NCBI RefSeq assembly: GCF_022201045.2
Contig: NC_068556.1
Location: 21,929,501-21,993,500, forward strand
DNA from: Citrus sinensis
Taxonomy: Eukaryota > Streptophyta > Magnoliopsida > Sapindales > Rutaceae
Direction of reading: 5' to 3'
DNA: 64,000 nt
Part shown: piece after piece, positions 34,526-43,479 of the stretch
How the letters are laid out: every line of letters starts with the position of its first letter
How positions within the stretch are numbered: position 1 is the first letter of the stretch
Notes under the pieces: generated by a model
Told to the model about the DNA's origin: nothing
What the model saw: only the letters and a program-made list of their open reading frames with translations
The model's database searches: none
Position numbers and translations under genes: made by a program

Positions 34526-35839
34526 ATGGCTCTCTCTTACAACTATCTTCTCTTTTGCTCACTTGTCCTTTCCGTGATCATCTCTCCCTGCATAGCCCAA
34601 ACATCTTTTAGACCAAAAGCATTAATTCTTCCCGTAACCAAAGATGCATCAACTCTCCAATACCTCACTCAAATCAACCAAAGAACCCCACTTGTGCCTG
34701 TGAAATATACCCTTGATCTTGGTGGTCAGTTTCTCTGGGTGGTTTGTTTAGAAGATTATGAGTCATCTTCCTTCACATCTCCCCTTTGCCACTCCGCTCC
34801 ATGCTCTCTTGCTAATGCTCCATTTTGTTGGGATTGCTCTGATTCTCAACCCAGGCCAGGCTGCAACAACAATACCTGCAATCTCTTACCGGATAACACT
34901 ATAAATGGCATTAGTTTCAATGGCCCGTTGTCCATGGATGTCGCGTCTATCCAGTCTACTAACGGGAAGAACCCGGGTAGAGTTGTTTCGGTGCCTAAGC
35001 TCCTCTTTGTGTGTGCCGATAGGTTTCATTTGACGGATCTGGCTAACGGTGTTAGGGGCATGGCTGGCCTTGGAAGAAACTCAATTTCACTTCCATCTCT
35101 GTTCTCTTCTGCTTTCAGCTTTCCTAGAAAATTTGCCATTTGCTTGAGCTCTTCTACCAAAGCTAACGGTGCTGTCTTCTTTGGCAACGGGCCTTATGTG
35201 ATGCTCCCTGGTGTTGACGTTTCCACGTCTCTCGTATACACCCCACTTATCCTCAATCCTGTGTCCACAGCTTCTCTTCTTTTCAGGCCCCGACCTTCAA
35301 CTGATTACTTCATTGGAGTCAAGTCCGTTAAAATCAACGGACATGTTGTCCCGTTAAACACTTCTTTGCTATCGATTGACAAAAACGGTGTCGGCGGAAC
35401 CAAGATCAGCACCGTCCATCCTTACACAGTGTTGGAGTCATCAATCTACGAAGCTTTCGTTAAAGCTTTCACCAAAGAGTTGGCTAATGCGCCTAGAGTC
35501 GATTCAGTTTCACCTTTTGGGGCGTGCTTTGATTCTACCCGCATTGGCAGCACACGTGTCGGCCCAGCAGTGCCTCAGATCGATCTTGTCTTGCAAAGCA
35601 GCGACGTGTATTGGAGAATTTTTGGTGCAAACTCAATGGTGCAAGTCAAAAGCAACGTGATGTGCCTTGGTTTTGTGGACGGTGGAGTGAATCCTAGGAC
35701 TTCAATTGTGATCGGAGGACATCAATTGGAAGACAATCTTCTGCAGTTTGATTTGGCCACATCAAGGCTAGGCTTCAGCTCTTCTCTCCTGTTCCGTCGG
35801 ACAACATGTTCCAATTTCAACTTCACATCTCATGCTTAA
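34526..35839 (+). CDS. EDGP/basic 7S globulin-like protein, copy 2
   Basis: Intronless, 437 residues, ATG at 34526 (MALSYNYLL). By direct comparison it differs from copy 1 at six residues only: second position A/T, L for P in the TSPLCHS segment, N for D in FFGNGPY, V for I, S for T in STASLLF and H for T near the end (SHA). All cysteines, the signal peptide, the DLGG site and the glycosylation sequons (NNNT, LNTS, FNFT) are the same. The loss of DTGS and of a second-site Asp indicates a non-proteolytic, wall-associated inhibitor-type protein. Transcription is supported by a good TATA box. AATAAA signals follow at about 35882 and 35940. Confidence 0.94.
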   Translation: MALSYNYLLFCSLVLSVIISPCIAQTSFRPKALILPVTKDASTLQYLTQINQRTPLVPVKYTLDLGGQFLWVVCLEDYESSSFTSPLCHSAPCSLANAPFCWDCSDSQPRPGCNNNTCNLLPDNTINGISFNGPLSMDVASIQSTNGKNPGRVVSVPKLLFVCADRFHLTDLANGVRGMAGLGRNSISLPSLFSSAFSFPRKFAICLSSSTKANGAVFFGNGPYVMLPGVDVSTSLVYTPLILNPVSTASLLFRPRPSTDYFIGVKSVKINGHVVPLNTSLLSIDKNGVGGTKISTVHPYTVLESSIYEAFVKAFTKELANAPRVDSVSPFGACFDSTRIGSTRVGPAVPQIDLVLQSSDVYWRIFGANSMVQVKSNVMCLGFVDGGVNPRTSIVIGGHQLEDNLLQFDLATSRLGFSSSLLFRRTTCSNFNFTSHA

Positions 35840-37764
35840 ATATTGAGCATTAATGTTTGCCTTTGTTTTCCAAGATTGTGTAATAAATTGTCGTGTGGTT
35901 ATATTTTTTATTATTGAACAAAGTTTATATCTTATTATTCAATAAAGCTTTCCCGGTTCGTGCATGTTTAATTGAAGAATGAGTGGCAAATGGCTTTTTC
36001 TCCAATTCACTCTCGAGGTTACATTCAATTGGCAATTTATTGTAAAAAGCAAGTTGGTGATGCATTTATTTTTGTTTATTTATGAATAGCTAACTTATAT
36101 CTTATTCATTAATTGTCATATGAAAGGCATGAGTTGGATATGATCACCACACAAGCCTTCTGGGAGCAAGGAAGTCTTTGTCACAAAGCATATGTGGAGA
36201 CTCGATTAAGTGATTTGATTACTACTTTATTATATAATAACAGTCTCCTTATCAAAACAAGATTTACTTAAACGGACATATACATAATTTTTTCGCCTCG
36301 CCCTTTGTAACTATTGTTTTATAATAGATGGAACAAATATATAACTATGTCTTCCGTCTTATTCAATAATATGAGTAAATTAAGGGACAAACCGAAATAT
36401 ATTTACTAATATTTTGATTTATCTAACTGAAAAAGTAAAGTGGCTTGGCTATTTTTTACAAACCACTTATTGGTGTATCGGTTGAGTGATGAACATACAC
36501 ATGCTTGCTTCATTTTTTAGGTTTAAATTTTGAGTTTCCTGGTGTATGAGAACAGGTTTTATCAATATTTTATTTGATGTAGATTTATTTGGTGTATATT
36601 TCAAATTAGACTTCAACGTTGATGCATCAAATCAGGTTCAACCAAGCATTGAATTGGGTTTCAAATTCCTACGTGCATATGTGGAGTTACATTTATTAGT
36701 ATTAATAATTTCTATAAAAAAGAAAGAAACACCAAATCTTATCATAATATATGTCATACGAGAAGCTTATTGTAGTATACAATCTGTTGTAATAATTAAA
36801 CTATTTAATCTATTTACGAGAACTATTAATCAAATAGAGAAATTACGAGTTTTTATAGATATTTGTTATCGAAAATCAAAAAATTCCGAAATATATTATG
36901 ATGCTTATCACAAGCTTCTCTTCATATTAATTAATTTAGACGAGTTTAATTATATAATCGCCAAGATGAAAAACGACAGCTCGGGCTAGTCGGCTGGTGG
37001 TACAATAATTTTAGAGAAACATGCATGAATTTCAACCATTCTTTTCACATCACAAAATAGTTTTTTTCAAGGTCCAAATTAAAATTTAGTTCATTGGATT
37101 ACATCTTAGATGCACGTCTCAATAACTTGCTATTTCAATTTTGTAAGTTTCCAAATTTTTAAGTATATCATAACTAGTTACAGATTACAAATCTTTAAAT
37201 ACACCCAACTTCCTTGATAAAAAAATAAGACGTTATCTCATTTTCTTGCTTATAGTATAACCAATAGCTAGTAGAGGATATAAGCATTCTGATGAGTAAT
37301 ATTTTTTAAGCAGGCAACAAAGGTATTTCAAACTAATTTTCTACTATAGTTGATTGGTTCTTGTAGTTTCTTGTTATTTAAATCATCTCATTGCCGGTAT
37401 AGCTCTTCATGTGACCATAATTATCATTTTAATTAGCATAAACACAGTGATTCAGTTTATAGTCGGATGCCTTTACATTTTCATTTTCATCAAATACAAA
37501 TGGCCATCTCAGTTCTTCTGACTAATCAAATAATACTTCCTAACTTGTACCTATAATAGTAATTAAAGGATACGTATTTTCACATTTCATATTATGTAGT
37601 ATCGAAGTCAAGCTCTTCTTGCAACAGTAGTTGTGCAATACAAAAAAATTGAGCATTAACAAAATATTTACTGTAGTTCACGCATGTGTATGCTTCTTTT
37701 ATACACACACACACACACACACACATACACATAAACACTCATTTTTCTAATACGGCTGTCAACA
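35840..37764. other. Spacer between EDGP-like genes 2 and 3
   Basis: Begins with the probable 3' untranslated region of gene 2. An ATG-initiated 147-codon frame at 36546-36989 has no recognisable domain and a hydrophobic, AT-driven composition, so I do not call it. An AC microsatellite lies at 37703-37724. Confidence 0.5.
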
Positions 37765-37815
37765 CGGATGAATTGATTTTGGTCGTGGGATGGGTCAAAT
37801 GCTTCTACACATTCT
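37765..37815 (+). promoter_or_regulatory. Displaced copy of the EDGP promoter block
   Basis: CACGGATGAATTGATTTTGG, with GTCGTGG and GCTTCTACACATTCTTA downstream, aligns with the block upstream of genes 1 and 2 (GGATGAAT, GGATTTAGTCGTGG, ACGCGTTCA). In those genes it adjoins the TATA region. Here the gene 3 TATA box is more than 400 bases further on. It may be an upstream regulatory element separated by inserted DNA, or the scar of a lost gene copy. Confidence 0.45.
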
Positions 37816-38231
37816 TAAAGGGTCAGAGATAGCTAGTGATAGGTATCATTGTTTAGCTGAAGGAGGCGGTGTCCCAGTGGTCATCATTGACGGCTCTTTT
37901 TCTGTGGGGAAATTTTTTAAACATTTGATCACTTGCTTTCATGATAAGAAACCTAAATTAATCAACAAGATATATCCCCTTTCGTATTAAGTATCTATAA
38001 AATGGAGGACACATCTATTTTTTCCATTGATTAATGAGAATTTAGGATTAGATCTGTTTAGATTCCCCGTAAAACAACACATTTATCAATTATCACATAC
38101 GAAACTTATTATATATATCATGCATCTGAATAGATTCGCGGCTGCTTGGCTGCTAAATAGTCGACAATCCAGATAGACAAAACTATAAAAAAAAAAGCCC
38201 CACTATCAATTATTTAACAGCAAAGGCTTAC

Positions 38232-38239
38232 TATAAATA
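38232..38239 (+). promoter_or_regulatory. TATA box of EDGP-like gene 3
   Basis: TATAAATA in the context TTACTATAAATAGAC, 56 bases before the ATG at 38295. The following leader (GGCTTCTCACAACC) resembles that of gene 2 (GGCTGCTCACAACT), which supports the alignment of the core promoters. Confidence 0.7.
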
Positions 38240-38294
38240 GACATTGGCTTCTCACAACCGTACACTACGCAGCCACTTAAATAAACATCATAAA

Positions 38295-39605
38295 ATGGCA
38301 GCTCTCTCTTACAATTTTTCCCTCATTTGCTCTCTTGTACTCGTATTGATCTCTCCTTCCACTGCCAAAACATCTTTTAGACCAAAAGCATTAGTTCTTC
38401 CAGTAACCAAAGATTCATCAACTCTCCAATATGTGACTGAAATCAAGCAAAGAACCCCTCACGTACCAGTGAAATTGACCATTGATCTTGGTGGACGGTC
38501 ACTTTGGGTTAATTGTGATGAAGAAACTTATAAATCTTCCTCCTATAAATTTGCCCCATGCCACTCAGCTCCATGCTCTCTTGCTAATGCTCGTATTTGT
38601 TGGGATTGCTTTTCCGAACCTAGGCAATTCTGCCAAAACAGAACTTGCAATATCTTACCGGATAACCCCATAAGAGGCATCTTCTCAAATGGTCCGGTCT
38701 CCATGGATGTTGTATCTATCCAATCTACCGATGGCAAGAATCCCGGTAAGGTTGTTTCATTGCCTCAGCTCCTCTTTGTTTGTGCATCATTTGATCTATC
38801 TGATCTTGCTAAGGGTGTTACCGGTATGGCGGGCCTGGGAAGGGCCAAAATTTCACTTCCATCCCTATTCTCTGCTGCTTTTAGCTTCCCGAGAAAATTT
38901 GCAATTTGCTTGAGTTCCTCTACCAAAGCTAACGGTGCTGTCTTCTTTGGTGACGACCCTTATGTTATGCTCCCTGATGTTGACGTTTCCAAGTCTCTCA
39001 CTTACACCCCACTAATCCTCAATCCTGTGACCACAGCCTCAATTTCTCTTTTCCCCGAACCTTCTTCTGATTACTTCATTGGGGTAAAGACTATTAAGAT
39101 CAATGGAAATGTTGTCCCGTTGAACACATCATTGCTCTCTGTTGACAAAAAGGGTTTCGGAGGAACGAAGATCAGCACGGTCAATCCTTACACTGTGATG
39201 GAAACATCAATCTACAAAGCTTTTACCGAAGCTTTCATCAAGGAGCTGGCGAATGTCCCTAGAGTTAAGCCAGTTTCACCTTTTGGGACATGCTTTAGTT
39301 CTCCTCACATTGGCAGCACTCGTGTTGGTGCAGCTGTGGCTCAGATTGATCTCGTCTTGCAAAGTAGCAAAGTGATTTGGAGTATTTTTGGCGCAAACTC
39401 AATGGTGCAAGTCAAAGACGATGTGCTTTGCCTAGGGTTTGTTGATGGTGGAGTAAACCCCAGGACTTCGATTGTGATAGGTGGGCATCAATTGGAAGAT
39501 AATCTTCTACAGTTTGATTTGGCCACGTCAAGGCTAGGCTTTAGCTCTTCTCTTCTCTTCCACCGAACAACTTGTTCCAATTTCAACTTTTCATCTCATG
39601 CTTAG
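38295..39605 (+). CDS. EDGP/basic 7S globulin-like protein, copy 3 (diverged)
   Basis: Intronless, 436 residues. The start is the ATG at 38295 (MAALSYNFSLICS); the longer open frame upstream has no ATG. The signal peptide ends near residue 24 (SPSTAKTS). It has the same layout as copies 1 and 2 with roughly 75-80% identity by eye: RPKALVLPVTKDSSTLQY, TIDLGGRSLWVNC, the CHSAPCSLANARICWDC cysteine cluster, LLFVCA, GVTGMAGLGRAKISLPS, FGGTKISTVNPYTVMETS and a conserved C-terminus. The DLGG site and the missing second catalytic Asp again indicate a non-peptidase. One residue is inserted or deleted in several loops relative to copy 2. A TTCAATAAAGCTTTTC signal at about 39699 matches that after copy 2. 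The function, wall-enzyme inhibition or a defence-related role, is inferred from the family. Confidence 0.93.
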   Translation: MAALSYNFSLICSLVLVLISPSTAKTSFRPKALVLPVTKDSSTLQYVTEIKQRTPHVPVKLTIDLGGRSLWVNCDEETYKSSSYKFAPCHSAPCSLANARICWDCFSEPRQFCQNRTCNILPDNPIRGIFSNGPVSMDVVSIQSTDGKNPGKVVSLPQLLFVCASFDLSDLAKGVTGMAGLGRAKISLPSLFSAAFSFPRKFAICLSSSTKANGAVFFGDDPYVMLPDVDVSKSLTYTPLILNPVTTASISLFPEPSSDYFIGVKTIKINGNVVPLNTSLLSVDKKGFGGTKISTVNPYTVMETSIYKAFTEAFIKELANVPRVKPVSPFGTCFSSPHIGSTRVGAAVAQIDLVLQSSKVIWSIFGANSMVQVKDDVLCLGFVDGGVNPRTSIVIGGHQLEDNLLQFDLATSRLGFSSSLLFHRTTCSNFNFSSHA

Positions 39606-41470
39606 ATAATTTTTAATTTGCCTTTCATCGTTTCATTTTTTTTTTTATAATGCTTTGTTTCAAGATCAATAATTTGGGGCGTTGTGTTATTTCTTTTTAA
39701 TTCAATAAAGCTTTTCTTTGTTTTGGTCAGTGTTTAACAGAAAATTATAATTAAAAAAAAAAAAGTGTCTGGCTTTTCACCAATCTGTTGGCTAGATTAG
39801 TACATTCAAGTTGCAATTTATAGCGGAAAGGCAATTGTCTGTGATGTAAATTTTTTTTTTCAATCTTTTGGGGAAAAAGAAAAAGAAAAAACCATACGGC
39901 ATATTCTAAAATCTATGGTACTGAATCAAGAAATTCTTAGTTAACTCTAAGCCAAGTGGTTTTTTGCTCCACTCACTGAGGATACGTCCGTATCAAGATT
40001 CAGCACTTTTTTCTTTAAGGGAAAAATTAATTTATAAATTCATTATTCATTGTATCCATTAGAAAAACTATATAATAAAATATTTTAAAAATAGTGAAAA
40101 AAATCCAACATTGAATAAAATGTAACCTCATTTATGATTAAACTTTTAGAATAAATTTTGGGATGTCTAATATAATAATTATTTATTTGAAAAATTGTAT
40201 GCTTGCATAAAAAATGGAAATAAATTCATAATATTGTATTCTCATTTTTTTTATTAATAGGAATTTAGTTGAAGTTTGTTTAAAGTCTAGATTTTCTTAA
40301 AACTGAAATCTTACTGTAATCGCGTCTTTACCCTCAAATTACCAATTGCATAAAATTAATTTGAAATATTCTCTATCCCATCACACGTATTCTATTTCAA
40401 TAAAGCTATCATAAATGAAGTATTGATAAAAATGAACTTTATAAGTGTATAAATATTAACAAAATTTATAAACAAGTAATGCTGAAATATTGGAAGAAAT
40501 TAAACCAATGAAAATAGTTAGTAACATGTGATGGAAGTGGTCGAACCCTTGTCTATATATTAAGTTTGACGGAAAAATACTCGTAATTATTTCTTGTTCG
40601 AGAAGTATCATGACTATTTCTTAAAAAAGCAACACAATCTTAATTGTTGCTTTTTGATTCCAAGTATGAATCATATAGGAGATTTGAAGTTATTAACTGA
40701 TTTCACCTCTACATTGATTGATATAACTGAACATGTTAACAATCACACTACTCTGGGTTCTTAATAAAGTTGAATAGTGCATTATCAGCTGCCATTATTT
40801 TTCTAGTTCATTTCAACAATAATTTTAATTTTAGATAATTCTTGCATAATAAAGTTGAATGGTGCATCCTTTGAGTTTATTATTATTCGAGAAAGTTTAA
40901 TTGCATCAATACTTGGACTGGAGTTCATGTCAACTGAGATGCCCGTTGTCTATTGAACAACTTGTGAATTGAATAACAAATTCCTATGCATAAAAACAGT
41001 TCCTACGCATGAATAACAAATTCTTATGCATAAAAACAGCGGTGATTAGCTCAAGCTTAGTATACCCACTGAGGCAGCCGCAATGAAAAGAGCATTCTTC
41101 TACTTATTTAGAAGCTGCTCGGGCTTAGTATGATCATTGAGTAATTAATAGAAGCTGTTCAGGCTCAGTATGATCACTGAGACAGCAGTGACGAAGAGGG
41201 TATTCTTCTCCCTATTAGAAGCTGCTCAAAATAAGATTGATAAACAAAGTTGTCTAGTGAATTGAAAAATTCTGGTTAAAGCCGTCGATAAGCAGAGTGC
41301 TATGAAACACTTCAAATTTCATCATTCATGCAATGGCCGTGCATCTTGTTGAAAATTTGGCTTCCATGATGCAATTTACTTCCAACCAATTCCATATGGT
41401 GTTAATCAAGGAATGACACCATGTAACATCAAATCAAAATGACAAGAAAAAGTGAGTATAATCCAAAAGC
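39606..41470. other. Spacer downstream of the EDGP array
   Basis: Starts with the gene 3 3' untranslated region. It is then AT-rich without a supported gene, ending in the degenerate repeat at 41049-41228. Confidence 0.5.
41049..41228. repeat. Degenerate short repeat array
   Basis: Three related units share AGCTGCTC(G/A)GGCT(T/C)AGTATGATCA(T/C)TGAG-type sequence and GAGCATTCTTCT/GGGTATTCTTCT segments (from about 41049, 41111 and 41151). A further short direct repeat (ATAACAAATTC(C/T)TATGCATAAAAACAG) lies just to the left at 40972-41039. Confidence 0.6.
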
Positions 41471-41499
41471 GGATTGGAACAATGTCCAGGAGAGAGGCT

Positions 41500-41627
41500 G
41501 GTGGCCTTTGGATTTGAATCCAAAGGCCACCTGTGGCTGCACATGGTGGAGCCCATCATGTGCAGCCAAACCAAAAAAAATTTAAAGAGGCTGTTCCAAT
41601 TCGGGACTCCCGGATTGGAACAGCCTC
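41500..41627. repeat. Three consecutive hairpins in 128 bases
   Basis: Hairpin 1 at 41500-41531: 15-base perfect arms around a 2-base loop (GGTGGCCTTTGGATT against its inverse). Hairpin 2 at 41534-41568: 12-base perfect arms (TGGCTGCACATG). Hairpin 3 at 41587-41627: 14-base perfect arms (GAGGCTGTTCCAAT), continuing after one mismatch into CGGG/CCCG around a 3-base loop. The 10-base GGATTGGAAC at 41471-41480 recurs at 41612-41621. GC content is well above the surroundings. No coding sequence is present. Confidence 0.9.
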
Positions 41628-41642
41628 CTATATATATATATA

Positions 41643-41790
41643 TGTTATAAGTTATGAGCTCTCCTAACTAAGAAGACACATTTTAGGTTACAAAGCCCAA
41701 TAATAAAATTCGTGACGATTTTTGTGTTCAAAGCAGATGATATCTATTTAGTTGTTGAGCTCATACTATTACAATTAGTATCAGAGCCAA
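41643..41790 (+). mobile_element. Short LTR (131 bp) with tRNA-Met-type primer-binding site
   Basis: The sequence starts TGTTATAAG at 41643 and ends ATTACA at 41773 (TG...CA). It is followed by TTAGTATCAGAGCCA, one base off the usual plant Copia/TRIM primer-binding site TGGTATCAGAGC. Motifs before the end (CAAAGCCCAATAATAAAATT, TTTTGTGTTCAAAGC) are typical of small plant LTRs. I see no second LTR or polypurine tract downstream, so this is a truncated TRIM-like element. Confidence 0.6.
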
Positions 41791-42466
41791 CTTGCGACTA
41801 GATGTCTGTTCTGTTCCCAATAATCCTCGTGAGAACTTGAGGTCCTCAAGAGGGAAAGTACGTAATATTTTGCTGACCTGAGGGATGGACAGCAGCCAAA
41901 CGAGATGATAATACACTTTCAACCGCATTTAGAAAAATCAAGCAAACAGATTAAGTCCAAGATGAATCTCGGGTAAACTGTTACCATAGGATACTTAACT
42001 AAATAGGTAGCTTAAACTAGGGTATTTTAACTTGTTAATATGAGACTTAAGATATCGCTGTATGATCAAGAAGAATAGTGTAACCTAAACACTAAAGATT
42101 CATTAAGCACCAATGCAGAAGACGTCAGTATCACTATGTTTTACGAAGCTTACTAGAGAGAATGCCAACTGAACCATATATGCTCGATCTTTCAGGTTTC
42201 AGCTGATGTTCAGGATCAGTAAGATCGACAAGAGCAGATACTGCATGACTGAAAGAAAGATGCGATTGACATGACAACTTGGAGGGAGAAGCCAAGCGGA
42301 TCTCACACACTCATATAATGTTCCGCTTATACAGCTGCAAAAGAAATTCTAGTGTGATCAATAACCTTTTCTAGAATAGATATGATCTCTGTGATAATAA
42401 ATAATTTTTAAATAAACTGAAACCAGACGACGTGATCACAAGCTAGCAATCACGATACATTCAAAT

Positions 42467-42649
42467 CTAAGTCCTTTGGTATTGCACCATATCAATTCCC
42501 TCTCCTTGTTTACTGAGTATAACTTCATCCCATCTTGTAAAGTAGAGCGGAACCAGCTGAGCAGGAGGTTTCATTTCATCAAGCTTGGCTATCGTATATA
42601 ATTTTTCCCAAGTTGACCGCTCTCCATATTCCTTCATCATCCATAAGTC
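42467..42649 (-). pseudogene. F-box-associated domain (C-terminal) remnant
   Basis: A 60-codon open stretch on the minus strand ends in TAG at 42467 and reads DLWMMKEYGERSTWEKLYTI, then a divergent tail (LVPLYFTRWDEVILSKQGEG). This is the signature LWVMKEYG..ESWTKLYT-like segment of plant F-box-associated (FBA) domains. Directly upstream the frame has two stops, and no F-box is present nearby. It is either a gene relic or, less likely, a terminal exon of an unrecognised gene. Confidence 0.7.
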
Positions 42650-43479
42650 AAATCATCAATTTCTCATTTGAAAAATATTAATCATAATAAACCAGAAAGA
42701 TGAAGGAACAGCTGATAAGCTAAAATCTGGTACTTTCGGGAGTAAACCTTCTGAATGATGTAACAGTGTCCACCGAGTCTTGACCTGAAGAAGAATAAAG
42801 AAAAATGTTAAAAGTAGATTTTTGAACTAAAGATAGGCTTCAGTAAGTGTTTAAAAACCGAGCTTGTATTGGTTGAAAGGAAAGAAAAGGCGGGATAAAA
42901 TTTTGGCAACGAATGAATGAAGTGGGTTCCCTAACAGAAAACTTGGATTTTTTCAACAAGTTATGTTTAAAGAATAAAAAAAGAAAAAAGGAAAAAAGGG
43001 GAAAAAAAAAGGAACTTTCTTCTTCAGTTGATTACACCCTTAAGCTAGAAATAAAAAACTCAACTGAAGTGACAATTAGGTCTTAAATTTCAAAATTTTC
43101 AATGAATGACTTCAAAACTTTTGAGGGGATTCAGCATTTCCAACGTGTGCAACAAGTTAAACATTTTAATTATGAGTATCAAAATGAGATTCATCAAAGC
43201 AATGAGAGTAACACACACCCATAGCCCAAATCATCAAGCAATGCAATGGTTATTAAAAAAAAAAAAAGCAAAATTCTGAATATATTAATACCGAAAACTC
43301 TACAATGTTGAATCGCTTTACACAATGTTCACTTGTTCACCCATCACAATATCCCCACAACTTCAGCTGATAAGATAAAATCAGCGGCCTCTAACATATA
43401 TAAAGAATTGAATATGCTGAATCTTAGGAGGAACAATAAACAAAAAATGAAAATCATAAAGATGACAGAAAGCACAGCA
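42650..43479. other. Spacer before the DUF1749 gene
   Basis: Should include the 3' untranslated region of the DUF1749 gene on the minus strand. It contains A-rich runs near 42965-43010 and 43255-43268. No gene is supported. Confidence 0.5.

Noticed and set aside
36546..36989. ATG-initiated 147-codon frame between EDGP genes 2 and 3
   Set aside because: The composition is dominated by Ile/Leu/Phe/Lys/Asn as expected from AT-rich DNA. No motif, signal peptide or family is recognisable, and no promoter is evident. It could be a gene relic but cannot be supported.
37790..37990. 66-codon frame after the displaced promoter block
   Set aside because: No similarity to EDGP proteins or any known family. 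The overlap with promoter-like sequence suggests chance.
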